DNA of 64,000 nucleotides from Sutcliffiella horikoshii (GTDB taxonomy: Bacteria > Bacillota > Bacilli > Bacillales > Bacillaceae_I), in contig NZ_JAIVKY010000013.1 of NCBI RefSeq assembly GCF_020524325.1, positions 25,148 to 89,147 of the forward strand, written 5' to 3'. A program made the translations under genes and the position numbers. Positions 36,831 through 45,580 of this stretch are shown here, piece by piece. Every line of letters begins with the position of its first letter. The stretch's first letter is position 1. Below the pieces are notes generated by a model. It did no database searches, was not told the DNA's origin, and was given only the letters and a program-made list of their open reading frames with translations.

Positions 36831-37466
36831 TTAATCTCCAAATTTATAAGAATCCATTACATCCCAATCTGTTACTTTCCCATCTCTCATTTGATACTTT
36901 ATTAATAAAAACCCGCCGGTATGACCATCATCAAATGGTGCAAATATCCATTCATGAGATAAAAGTTTAACCCTATCTTCTCTGAATGACATAATTCCTC
37001 CTAGAACCGGTTCATATGGAATGAGTTGTGTTTGTTCTAACAACTGTTCTTTTATTTCATCTATTTCACCTTCAAAGCCTAACTCCAAAAGTTTAATCTT
37101 TGATTCCTCTGGGAAAGCATTAGGATCTAGAGGTTCATCCACTATTACGACTACGTCCCCTTCAGAATTAGCTTCGGATTTTAATTGTTCTTCTAATTTA
37201 TTATTTTCAGATTCTAATTTAGAAACGAGATCCGATGTCTGTTCATTGCTTTTAGCATTTAGATATAAAAATATGGTGCTGGGTATTAGTAATAGAAGTA
37301 TTAGCATAGTACCAAGGACAGGAAAAAATATTCTGTATTGATATCTTTTTCCATAACCCTGTGGATTCTTTGTATTTAATAGTATTTTTGATTGGAGATC
37401 TTCTATAGGGGCTAATTTTTCTTCTAAATGATGGTCCAAACTTTCTTTTATTAATTTCTTATTCAA
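36831..37466 (-). CDS. Putative membrane anti-sigma factor of the cargo ECF sigma
   Basis: 211 residues: a cytoplasmic N-terminus (~45 residues), one transmembrane segment (about 48-70; FFPVLGTMLILLLLIPSTIF), a coiled coil (SDLVSKLESENNKLEEQLKS) and an extracytoplasmic domain. Its ATG overlaps the TGA of the sigma gene (ATGA), the usual coupling of sigma and anti-sigma. The same size and topology occur in the 2980-3615 protein of the chromosomal pair, though the sequences differ. Confidence 0.65.
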   Translation of the reverse strand: MNKKLIKESLDHHLEEKLAPIEDLQSKILLNTKNPQGYGKRYQYRIFFPVLGTMLILLLLIPSTIFLYLNAKSNEQTSDLVSKLESENNKLEEQLKSEANSEGDVVVIVDEPLDPNAFPEESKIKLLELGFEGEIDEIKEQLLEQTQLIPYEPVLGGIMSFREDRVKLLSHEWIFAPFDDGHTGGFLLIKYQMRDGKVTDWDVMDSYKFGD

Positions 37467-38011
37467 ACTTCATCTCTCCTTTCATTATTAATGTTCACTA
37501 GTTTAATTTTTAATTTCTCTCTTGCACGATGAACCCTAGACTTCACAGTGCTTACTGGACAATTCAATAGAGAGGAAATCTCCTCCATGGAAAAATCTTT
37601 ATAATAGTAAAGTAAAATTACCTCCCTGTACTTTAAAGGGAGTTTTAAAATTTGTTCCCCTATTAAGTATTTATCATTATTTTCTACTACAAGTTTTTCA
37701 GGAGTATTTGAATTAATGATACTGTGAAAAGAGTTCATTAAGTAATTTTTCCTACACGTGGCACTTCTTAAATAATCGTAGCAACGATTTATTGTAATCC
37801 TATATAAATATGTCTTATAGGACGAATCTCCTCTAAATGAGTCCCAATGTTCAAATACATTAGCAAAGACATCTTGAATAATATCTTCGGCAGCCTGCTT
37901 ATCTTTAACATATGAATAGGCTAATTTAAGAAGTTGTTCGCAATAACTTTCCATTAATTTACTAAATAAAATGTTCATATCCATGATATATGTTTTTTTA
38001 TTTTCTGCCAC
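37463..38011 (-). CDS. ECF-type RNA polymerase sigma factor, transposon cargo
   Basis: 182 residues. Region 2: LKLAYSYVKDKQAAEDIIQD and YKTYLYRITINRCYDYLRS. Region 4: LPLKYREVILLYYYKDFSM, then EISSLLNCPVSTVKSRVHRA. The start is GTG, 9 nt behind AAGGGGG. A GCAACC-N16-CGTC promoter upstream is typical of ECF autoregulation. Paired by overlap with a membrane anti-sigma and lying just downstream of a secreted amidase gene, it may respond to envelope stress. Confidence 0.85.
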   Translation of the reverse strand: MAENKKTYIMDMNILFSKLMESYCEQLLKLAYSYVKDKQAAEDIIQDVFANVFEHWDSFRGDSSYKTYLYRITINRCYDYLRSATCRKNYLMNSFHSIINSNTPEKLVVENNDKYLIGEQILKLPLKYREVILLYYYKDFSMEEISSLLNCPVSTVKSRVHRAREKLKIKLVNINNERRDEV

Positions 38012-38046
38012 ATCATCGTTCCCCCTTAATTCTCAGTTAAATATTT

Positions 38047-38072
38047 GACGTTTATAGAGTGACATAGGTTGC
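38047..38072 (-). promoter_or_regulatory. ECF-type promoter of the cargo sigma gene
   Basis: On the minus strand GCAACC (-35) and CGTC (-10) are separated by 16 bp, the AAC/CGTC pattern of Bacillus ECF sigma factors. Confidence 0.55.
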
Positions 38073-38125
38073 ACAAATTATTACCGCTTTCCTAACCGTA
38101 AGTATTTTATTTACTATAAATCAAA

Positions 38126-38159
38126 GCCCCCATTCATGCATTAGCTGAAATGGGGGCAT
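38126..38159. terminator. Terminator between amidase and sigma genes
   Basis: GCCCCCATT pairs with AATGGGGGC, followed by ATTTAAT. Confidence 0.75.
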
Positions 38160-38183
38160 TTAATATTAATCTTCTGTGAATCA

Positions 38184-39272
38184 CTAATGATTAGTTACCA
38201 TTCTTTTAACGGGTTCTTCTACTATTTCTAACCAGTAGCACCAATCACTAAAACTTCCATCAAATTGATAGTAAACTTCTTGTACTTGTTGATACTTAAA
38301 TACAACATTATACAGTTCACGGTTTAGTTCGCCCATAAGATATGTAGAAGGTGACCCAACCTCTCCAGTGAAATCCTTGAAGTCTATTACTACCGTCCCT
38401 TTCTCATCTATTGAAACACCATTAAGCATTCCAGCTGTTCCATCGACAAAGACACTTTCTGGGTTATTACCTTTAATTAACTCTTTAATGTCATTTTCCA
38501 GTTCAGAAAACCTGCTCCCATGAGTATTTAAATCGTAACCAAAATCCTCTCGCTTCACTATATAATCTATTGTTTCTACTTCTGAGTTTGACATTGCTCT
38601 TAACGCAGTAACACAAGTTTGGGTTCTACAGTCAGCTGCTCCTGTATAACTATGAATTCCGTTAGTAATAGTTTGTCCCACTGTTCCATGTTTTAGTAAC
38701 CATGTCACATCTGGTCCATACGTGTGAAATGCCGCTTCTACATATGGGGCTTCCATATTCGTGCTCCTGACTTCATACAATGTGGATCCAGTAGCCTCTA
38801 CATCTGTCAAAATTTTATCATTTGTACCGGGACTTGCGTTTTTCATTGCATTCAATAATTTTGTTGCAGAATTTGTTGCACCAGGATAATGCATTATCCA
38901 TGTCCCTCCCCTTGAAGGGGTGGTTCCACTACAATCGAATGTCGTTGCATTAGAGTGAATGGGTACATGTATCCTTGATCCCCAATTGTTGGAGCTTGTT
39001 GTATTTGTAACATAATCGTTGGTACCTACCCTAACCGTATAACCCATTGCTTGTAAGTCTTTTGCAGTTTCAGTAGCAATTTTTGATGCATTAGCACTTT
39101 CCTGGTAGTTTGAACATCCGACTTTCTCAGGGGAATGTTTGGCAGGAGACAAATAAACCTTATATCCATTACTTTTTCCAACTGGATTATAAATTGTGTC
39201 AGCATACGTTGACCATGGACTTGTAAACAACAAAATAAAAGCAGTTACAGAAATGATTAAAAACTTCTTCAT
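38184..39272 (-). CDS. Secreted N-acetylmuramoyl-L-alanine amidase (Amidase_3)
   Basis: 362 residues. A signal peptide (MKKFLIISVTAFILLFTSPW, cleavage near TYAD) precedes a zinc amidase domain (about 38-210): VYLSPAKHSPEKVGCSNYQE gives the first His and Glu, VPIHSNAT the second His, and MEAPYVEAAFH the catalytic Glu. The remaining ~150 residues are unlike common cell-wall-binding repeats. It cleaves the amide bond between MurNAc and the stem peptide. AGGAGGTG precedes the ATG. As transposon cargo next to an ECF system it is unusual. Confidence 0.8.
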   Translation of the reverse strand: MKKFLIISVTAFILLFTSPWSTYADTIYNPVGKSNGYKVYLSPAKHSPEKVGCSNYQESANASKIATETAKDLQAMGYTVRVGTNDYVTNTTSSNNWGSRIHVPIHSNATTFDCSGTTPSRGGTWIMHYPGATNSATKLLNAMKNASPGTNDKILTDVEATGSTLYEVRSTNMEAPYVEAAFHTYGPDVTWLLKHGTVGQTITNGIHSYTGAADCRTQTCVTALRAMSNSEVETIDYIVKREDFGYDLNTHGSRFSELENDIKELIKGNNPESVFVDGTAGMLNGVSIDEKGTVVIDFKDFTGEVGSPSTYLMGELNRELYNVVFKYQQVQEVYYQFDGSFSDWCYWLEIVEEPVKRMVTNH

Positions 39273-39582
39273 AAAACACCTCCTATTAATATACTTAACT
39301 TAAATTCTCTATTAATCCAAAATATTCCTTCTCAAAAACTGTTTAAACTAAAATATTTTTCTAAACGATAGGTCTATTCACGTCGATCCTCTTGTGCTGT
39401 TCAAAAAAAGCAAGGTGTTCCCCACACCTTTAAGGGTAATACCGGCCAGCAAAGCTGTCACTGCCTACAATATGTTATCCTTCATCTTTGACACTAGAGC
39501 ACTTAACCATGTTCCAGGTTGGCGCCCTTTTCTGGAATAACTAATAAGCTTTTTATTAGCTAGTAATGGTAACAATTATTTA

Positions 39583-40014
39583 TTATTCTTCATCAATGTC
39601 ATCTTCAAATTCAGAATTCGATAAAATAAATTCTTTTAAGTTAAGAGCTATTTCATCTACTTCTTCCGTTTCGTGATACCAAATATAAACTTTGTTATCT
39701 ATTACCATATCAACAATCCGAAAACATAATTTGTCTCCTGTACCATCTTCACCAATAGATATTAAATCATCCTTCATTCCCTCATCTCTTACTTCTTGAT
39801 TTTGTCTTACAATATCATCCCAGGTTCTTTTTAAGTTTTTGGAGTCTTTAATAGGGAATAGAGTCCATTCACCAATTTGAGCATTGTTAGTTAATTTAAA
39901 AAGGTCTTTGTATTGATTAGGGAAGGAAACACCTAATTGTTCTTCTGCTGATTTTATATTTATATCCGTAACTCCAGGTTTACTTGTTTCGATTAGATCG
40001 ATTACATCGTTCAT
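39583..40014 (-). CDS. SMI1/KNR4 (SUKH) family protein
   Basis: 143 residues with the SUKH pattern: IKSAEEQLGVSFPNQYKDLF, LTNNAQIGEWTLFPIKD, LISIGEDGTGDKLCF and a C-terminal DEIALNLKEFILS. SUKH proteins are often immunity proteins of contact-dependent or polymorphic toxins, but many stand alone. No toxin gene adjoins it here. The upstream ribosome-binding site is AAAGGGATGG. Confidence 0.75.
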   Translation of the reverse strand: MNDVIDLIETSKPGVTDINIKSAEEQLGVSFPNQYKDLFKLTNNAQIGEWTLFPIKDSKNLKRTWDDIVRQNQEVRDEGMKDDLISIGEDGTGDKLCFRIVDMVIDNKVYIWYHETEEVDEIALNLKEFILSNSEFEDDIDEE

Positions 40015-40178
40015 TAATATACCATCCCTTTAAATTCTTTTTACATAACATTTCTCGTTTTTTTCTTCAAATACCTTCTTGAGCTATCCTGTCTTAAGAT
40101 TAAAGACTAAAAAAATAGACTGCTAAAACAGTCCATCGTTGTTCGGTTCTTGCCCCCTTTAGTTGAACAGGAATTAAC

Positions 40179-41171
40179 TCAATTGCTTGTTAAAAATACT
40201 TTCCCTTTAGTTATTTTAGAAGATTCAACAACATTTATAGCCTTTTTTACATCCGACAAGGCATACTTAGAATCTACTTTCATTAAGTGGAATTTTTTAT
40301 CAGCTAATAACCTTATTATATGATTAAAAGTTTCTTGCCATTTATCTACAGACACATTTTCATTCCAATTCCGTAAATGAAATATATTCGCATTCACCTT
40401 TGCTTTTTTTACAATATCTGCCCAGTTCACTTGTATCCCTGATAAAAGACCGATGGAAATAAAGTTTCCATTGGGGTGGACACTAAAAGCCAAGTCGTTT
40501 CCAGATGAACCTCCAACGGAATCAATAGCAGCATCTGCACCTATTCCATTTGTTAATTCCATAACTGTTTCATAAAGCGAAGCTTTAGATGTATCTATCA
40601 CATGAGAAGCACCGAGATGAAGTAAGTCTTCTGTATATTTATTATTTCTAGTCACTGCAATCAATCGAAAACCTAAAATCTTTGATAATTGAGCAAAAAT
40701 ATGCCCAATAGAAGAACCACACGCATTAACCAATAAAACATCATTCGGTCTTAATTTTAAAACTTCTGTACAAACCACCCATGCTGTAATGGGATTGATA
40801 TACATCTGTGATGCCGTAAAATCATCAATTGAATCAGGTATAGGAACTGTATTTTCTGCTGATGTCTTAACAAATTCTTGCCACGTACCTTCCCCTCTTA
40901 AAGGTAAAACTCGTTTACCAATAAGATGATGAGAAACTAAAGGGCCTACATCTTCTACAACCCCAACTCCTTCATAACCAGGAATATTAGGTAATGAAAT
41001 TCGATGAGAATAAGACCCTCTAATCGGGATTAAATCAGAAGGATTGATAGGGCGTGCCAACATTCGAACAAGGACTTCATTATCTTTTGGGGCTTCAACG
41101 CCTTTATATTCAACTTTCAAAACATCTTTAGGGCTACCAAATTCGTAGAATTTAATACATTTTGCATCCAA
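40179..41171 (-). CDS. Zinc-type MDR oxidoreductase / quinone-reductase-like
   Basis: 330 residues of the medium-chain dehydrogenase/reductase superfamily. The N-terminal GroES-like domain has LARPINPSDLIPIRGSY and PGYEGVGVVEDVG. The Rossmann domain has LLVNACGSSIGHIFAQLSKI (a variant of the glycine-rich NADP-binding loop). Catalytic zinc ligands are not evident, which favours a quinone oxidoreductase or enoyl reductase. I prefer the TTG at 41171 behind AAGGAG, which gives the usual start (DAKCIKFYEFG). The substrate is unknown. Confidence 0.8.
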   Translation of the reverse strand: MDAKCIKFYEFGSPKDVLKVEYKGVEAPKDNEVLVRMLARPINPSDLIPIRGSYSHRISLPNIPGYEGVGVVEDVGPLVSHHLIGKRVLPLRGEGTWQEFVKTSAENTVPIPDSIDDFTASQMYINPITAWVVCTEVLKLRPNDVLLVNACGSSIGHIFAQLSKILGFRLIAVTRNNKYTEDLLHLGASHVIDTSKASLYETVMELTNGIGADAAIDSVGGSSGNDLAFSVHPNGNFISIGLLSGIQVNWADIVKKAKVNANIFHLRNWNENVSVDKWQETFNHIIRLLADKKFHLMKVDSKYALSDVKKAINVVESSKITKGKVFLTSN

Positions 41172-41192
41172 AACTATAAGTCTCCTTAACAT

Positions 41193-41615
41193 AAATCAGA
41201 TTTATTTAATTATATCACCTTCAACTAAACTGCCCTTTAACTTAATACCAATTATTTCAAATATACTCAGATCTGACAATCAATTTTTAAGATGAAAAGG
41301 ACGCAATATTAGATATTTGTGCCCAATTTTTGTTTAATGGCCAATAAAAAAACGAGCGCAAATCCACTACAGAAATGCGCCCGTTTTGTTTAATTTCACT
41401 GTTTTAATACAAAACCATATGTCAGTTCATAGGGACTACAAACAACCAAAAATATTGATTGTTAATAAAATGTAAATATTGGGTAATTATCGTTCAGTAT
41501 CATTCCCTCTACTTACATTATAATATTATTTATTAACGTTTTATAGACTACACTTTTTAAAATCCCTACACTATACTGTTATACATAAATCTAAAGATAT
41601 AAGGGGTGTATCAAT
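41193..41615. other. Intergenic region between divergent cargo genes
   Basis: It holds a hairpin at 41347-41386 (ACGAGCGCA ... TGCGCCCGT) with A/T runs on both sides, and AT-rich sequence likely to contain the arr promoter. No gene is supported. Confidence 0.4.
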
Positions 41616-42032
41616 ATGAATGACAAGAAAGATGTCTTAGATAATGGTCCTTTTTTCCATGGCACTAAAGCAGAACTGAAAATTGGAGATTTATTAGAGC
41701 CACAACACTTATCAAATTACCAAGATAAAAAATCTAACTATATATATTTTACTGCAACATTAAATGCTGCTAAATGGGGTGCTGAATTAGCAAGATCTAA
41801 ATCAAAAGAGAGAATTTATATTGTAGAACCATTAGGTGACTTTGAAAATGATCCGAACTTAACTAACAAAAGATTTCCTGGAAACCCAACACGTTCTTAT
41901 AGGTCTAAATCTCCTTTGAAAATAGTAGCTGAATTAAGTTCATGGGAAAGACATTCCGATGAAGAAATAAATCATATGCTTACATCACTAAAAAAGTTAG
42001 CTGAAGAAGGAAAAAATGTAATATACGATTAA
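41616..42032 (+). CDS. arr: Rifamycin ADP-ribosyltransferase (Arr-like)
   Basis: 138 residues, the usual length of Arr. The family motifs are visible: GPFFHGTKAELKIGDLLEP, YIYFTATLNAAKWGAELA, IYIVEPLGDFENDPNLTNKR, FPGNPTRSYRSKSPLKI. Arr uses NAD+ to ADP-ribosylate a hydroxyl of rifampin, inactivating it. AAGGGGTG lies ahead of the ATG, and a strong terminator follows. It is transcribed opposite to the tns operon and sits in transposon cargo, so it is mobile resistance potential. Activity is not shown here. Confidence 0.9.
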   Translation: MNDKKDVLDNGPFFHGTKAELKIGDLLEPQHLSNYQDKKSNYIYFTATLNAAKWGAELARSKSKERIYIVEPLGDFENDPNLTNKRFPGNPTRSYRSKSPLKIVAELSSWERHSDEEINHMLTSLKKLAEEGKNVIYD

Positions 42033-42069
42033 TCCTTAAAATCTATAAAGTCATGACTCAAGAAAACCA

Positions 42070-42106
42070 AAAATCAAGCCCCTCAATCTTTGAGGGGCTT
42101 GATTTC
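42070..42106. terminator. Terminator after arr
   Basis: AAATCAAGCCCCTCA pairs perfectly with TGAGGGGCTTGATTT around a short loop. Confidence 0.9.
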
Positions 42107-42247
42107 AACAACCTCGCCCTAAAAAGGAAAATGAGCGCTGACCCTTATTCAAGAATCGGGAGTTTTTTGAATAAGAATTTTCTTTAAATATTTTTACTTC
42201 AGTAATATATATGTTTCAGTAAAGGCTTTTTATAAAACGTCACTTAC

Positions 42248-42700
42248 TTATTTGTTACCGAGTTGTTCCGCCAAACCGATTAGAAGTCCTTCTATTCCAC
42301 GAATGTAGCAGAGTCGATACGAGTCCTCGTACTGAACCACTTCGCCAACAAGCTGAGCACCATACTTAGTGAGTCTGGATACCATTTCGTCAATGTCTTC
42401 AACGGTGAACATAACGCGTAGATAACCGAGGGCGTTTATAGGAGCAGTCCGGTGATCTGATATAGTAGGTGGGGTGAGAAATTGCGAAAGTTCAAGTCGG
42501 CTGTGGCCATCTGGGGTAACCATCATAGCAATCTCTACGCACTGAGAACCCAATCCGGTTACGCGACCAGCCCATTCACCTTCGACAGTGGCTCGCCCTT
42601 CGAGGTTCAAGCCAATCTCCTCGAAGAAAGAGATTGCTTCATCAAGGGATTCTACAACGATGCCGACATTGTCCATTCTTAGTAATTTGTTTTTTGCCAT
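42248..42700 (-). CDS. VOC-family (glyoxalase/bleomycin-resistance fold) protein
   Basis: 150 residues with two beta-alpha-beta-beta-beta modules: MDNVGIVVESLDEAISFFEE at the start, VTGLGSQCVEIAMM and RLELSQF in the middle, then LRVMFTVEDIDEMVSRLTKYGAQLV and LCYIRGIEGLLIGLAEQ. Potential metal ligands are incomplete at the N-terminus. Family members bind antibiotics or act as lyases and dioxygenases; the substrate is not predictable. AAGGAGAT precedes the ATG. The base composition here is less AT-rich than the neighbours, hinting at a separate origin. Confidence 0.8.
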   Translation of the reverse strand: MAKNKLLRMDNVGIVVESLDEAISFFEEIGLNLEGRATVEGEWAGRVTGLGSQCVEIAMMVTPDGHSRLELSQFLTPPTISDHRTAPINALGYLRVMFTVEDIDEMVSRLTKYGAQLVGEVVQYEDSYRLCYIRGIEGLLIGLAEQLGNK

Positions 42701-43028
42701 AGTCTCATCTCCTTATGTGTAAAAATTTATTATTCGGTCATCTTCGTAGATCATACTATTAAAAAGTTACAAATTCCTTCCAAACAACAACTTCGACTTC
42801 CCCACAAAATATTCCTACCTTGTACTCCACTAAATGGCCCGTTTGTGGAACAAATGAAAAATTCATTCTTCAACTAAATGCCCGTTAACTGAAGATACTA
42901 AAATTTACTGGCATAGTTGAAGGGGGCGGCAGCTGGTTCAGCAAACTCTCCTACATAATGAAAGACTCGAAAAATAAAATGAATGACTAGAATACCAAAA
43001 TAAACAAATCCTTTTGATGTGGATTATA
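42701..43028. other. Intergenic region, nothing recognised
   Basis: I see no coding frame, terminator or repeat of note in this 328-bp stretch. Confidence 0.4.
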
Positions 43029-43877
43029 TTATTCAGCCAATACTTTTAATCTTTCAATAAGTGAATCTAAATTAGAATTTAATATTAATTCTATATGTCC
43101 TTCATAGGCTCTAGTTAATTTATTGACACCATAATCTATCATTGGCATTCCCATCTTTATTTTTCTTTCTCTAAAATAATTTTCTGCACTTTTTAGTAAA
43201 TCGTTGAAAGAAGTTATATTTTGATAAAATGTCAATAATGTAGCGGAGTCATCTATGTTTAAATAATCAGAAACATCTTCATATAATTTTTCCCAGTTCA
43301 ATGGTATGTAAAGAGGTGCCATAATTATTCCTCTCACTTGGTTTCTACCTTTTAGTTCATTAATATTAATTTCTAAATTGTTTAATAACATACGACAACT
43401 TACTTTTGTACTTTTTATAGGTATATCAGGTACTAAGTAATTTACAATAATATTTGCAAGCTGACCATTGTTTTGGTATTCATTTTTAATTTCAATTTTT
43501 GTTTTAATATTCATATTAATTAATAGTTGATTTACAATTTCCATACCTACGTCATAATCATTACTTTCGTTGTTGCCTTCTTCGTGTTTCTTCTTTAACT
43601 CAATTAACTTTTCAACTGTATAAGATTCTTCATCACTGTCTATTACGTCATGATGTATCGGACACATTAATATGAGATTATCAAATCCTCGCCTCTCATC
43701 ATTACTCTGATTTGGATCATATCTTGGTCCTTTTTCAGACCTGGCTTTAATGTGTCAAATTCTACCAGTTACTTTTTCTTCTTCAATCAATTTATTTATA
43801 CATTTCGGAAATGCACATCTGTTTCCTGAAACAGCAAATAATCTTTTAACAGTACTTGGTGTTGGGATGGTTGTCAT
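43029..43877 (-). pseudogene. HNH endonuclease gene interrupted by an in-frame TGA
   Basis: AGGAGG precedes the ATG at 43877. The frame reads TPSTVKRLFAVSGNRCAFPK with two Cys, then EEEKVTGRI, a TGA at 43757-43755, then HIKARSEKGPRYDPNQS, NLILMCPIHHDVIDSD and a helical C-terminal domain of ~190 residues ending IERLKVLAE. In this HNH family the residue before HI is normally Cys (GxICHIKA), so TGA most simply replaces TGC/TGT. Everything else is intact, so inactivation is recent or a sequencing error. HNH proteins of this kind are candidate DNA-targeting defence effectors. Confidence 0.75.
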
Positions 43878-44400
43878 TTTATTCCTCCTCTTGCTCAATA
43901 AACATATTAAAGCCTCATTTGTATAAGATTTACTCATCTATTGCTTTATCCCAAAATTAACTCTTGCTTAATACTAGAATTAAAGGTTGGTGACTTTTAT
44001 TTACACTCTTTCACAACCTCTTATAATTTTAACATAAATACCCATTTACTGTTTTTATTTTTATTCACTAATCTGGCCCTAAAATAATAAATAGGCGCTC
44101 ATCCTTGTTCCTGGAAAGCACCCGTTGAATATTATCTATTAACGTTATATGTTTGATCCCTAACTACTACAGTTTCAGGTACAAAACGAATGAAGATATT
44201 TATAGGATCTTGATACTTGAATCTAGGATCCCAGTCCTTTTCCTTTGATCTCAAATATTTTGCAAATAACCGTTTTCGAATAGAATTCATGTGTGTGGAT
44301 AAACGAAAATGAGTAGATCATTTATTAAAAGGATCTACTCGTTATTTGTTTATTGTGTTGGTAGTCAATTGGTTTAATTGAGTGGGATGTATTATTTCAC
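43878..44400. other. Non-coding region with one hairpin
   Basis: A stem GAGTAGATC/GATCTACTC at 44309-44338 lies downstream of the HEPN gene (minus strand) and may terminate it. A 52-codon frame at 44132-44290 (-) lacks a ribosome-binding site and is not accepted. Confidence 0.4.
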
Positions 44401-45285
44401 CTATTTCTTTTCACCATTAAGAAAAGCTTGGTTATATTTTTTTCCTAGCAAGTATCCTGATATGATTCTGCTTGCCAAATGCCCACATTGCATTACATCA
44501 TTGATATCTAACACATTATTTTTTGTATTAGCGTGGGCTGCAATTTTATTTCTTTTTTGAACTACTTTCCCGGCTTCTTTCTCCAGTTCGGAAATATCTA
44601 GATGAGATATTACTTTAATTAATTTCCTTCGAGCTGTAACTGCTCCTAACAAGGACTTATGAATAGATTTATAAATTTCAACATCGTTATTTTTTCCCTG
44701 ATAAGATTCATTAAAAGTATTTTTCAAAAAGATATTCATAATATTTTCTATTTCTTGTTCAAATTGATGAGCATAAACTTTTGTGTATAAATGATTGACA
44801 ATCAATTCTATTGCTTTATAGAATGTTAAATATGCCTCTTCATATAACTCTAAATCGGTTAATCTTATACCCCGAGCAAAGTACTTTATAGAATTGGTTA
44901 CTTTCTTCTGATCCTCATTCTTAAGATCATTAAATGCTGCTTCAACAATTTTTAATTTTTGAAAATTCCTATTTGAATTTGTAACATGTTCTATCTCAAT
45001 AGGTGTAGAAAATTCATAAATATCTTTTAGGTTATTGATAGCTAATAAATCATATCCATATAAGAAAGATAAGAAGTTGATAATATCAAAAATTTTATTT
45101 TCTGCTTCATCTTCACTTTCCCCATATACGTTTATTTCCAAAAAAAGATCTCCAGATTGAGGTTCCCAATTATAATTTATTGCTCCATTCAATACCTTGA
45201 AAAATGTATTCTTTGTTAATTTTAAAATAATACTATCATCATTAATATCTAGTAATTCAAGTGTTATACCATAATTAGCTAACAA
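44401..45285 (-). CDS. HEPN-domain protein
   Basis: About 294 residues. The N-terminal ~110 residues form a beta-rich domain (GITLELLDINDDSIILKLT, GDLFLEINVYGESEDEAENK). The C-terminal half is helical (YLTFYKAIELIVNHLYTKVY) and contains the HEPN ribonuclease signature RNKIAAHANT (R-x5-H). It resembles Apea-type HEPN proteins. HEPN domains act as RNases in toxin-antitoxin, abortive infection and other defence settings. The TTG at 45285 is chosen because AAAGGGG lies 7-8 nt upstream; no antitoxin-like gene adjoins it. Confidence 0.65.
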   Translation of the reverse strand: MLANYGITLELLDINDDSIILKLTKNTFFKVLNGAINYNWEPQSGDLFLEINVYGESEDEAENKIFDIINFLSFLYGYDLLAINNLKDIYEFSTPIEIEHVTNSNRNFQKLKIVEAAFNDLKNEDQKKVTNSIKYFARGIRLTDLELYEEAYLTFYKAIELIVNHLYTKVYAHQFEQEIENIMNIFLKNTFNESYQGKNNDVEIYKSIHKSLLGAVTARRKLIKVISHLDISELEKEAGKVVQKRNKIAAHANTKNNVLDINDVMQCGHLASRIISGYLLGKKYNQAFLNGEKK

Positions 45286-45580
45286 AAAAATTCCCCTTTC
45301 ACAAACTATCACTCAAAGTAATACGATATTAAATCCTTTAATTGCTTAATAGTCTTTATTTTTACTATCCCATAATGCATTATAATTGCTTTACTATACT
45401 TAAAGCTGAAATGCCTCACCAAAACATAACCAGGTGTAATCGAGGTTATCTTTTCATAAAACCAAAAAATAATTATTTCATTACATAAATTGTTTCAAAG
45501 TAATTTTCTCTACTGTCCTCATTTAGTCAAAAAGAAAAGGATTGCCAATGCAACCACTTTCTTAAACACTAACACCTGTT

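Noticed and set aside
43755..43757. Selenocysteine insertion at the HNH UGA
   Set aside because: Bacillus is not known for selenoproteins and no SECIS-like hairpin stands out just after the UGA; a point mutation or sequencing error is simpler.
44132..44290. 52-codon frame MNSIRKRLFAKYLRSKEKDW... on the minus strand
   Set aside because: The residue composition is plausible, but there is no ribosome-binding site, neighbour or family; kept as unsupported.
44378..44560. 60-aa plus-strand frame
   Set aside because: It is antisense to the end of the HEPN gene and starts in its 3' flank.
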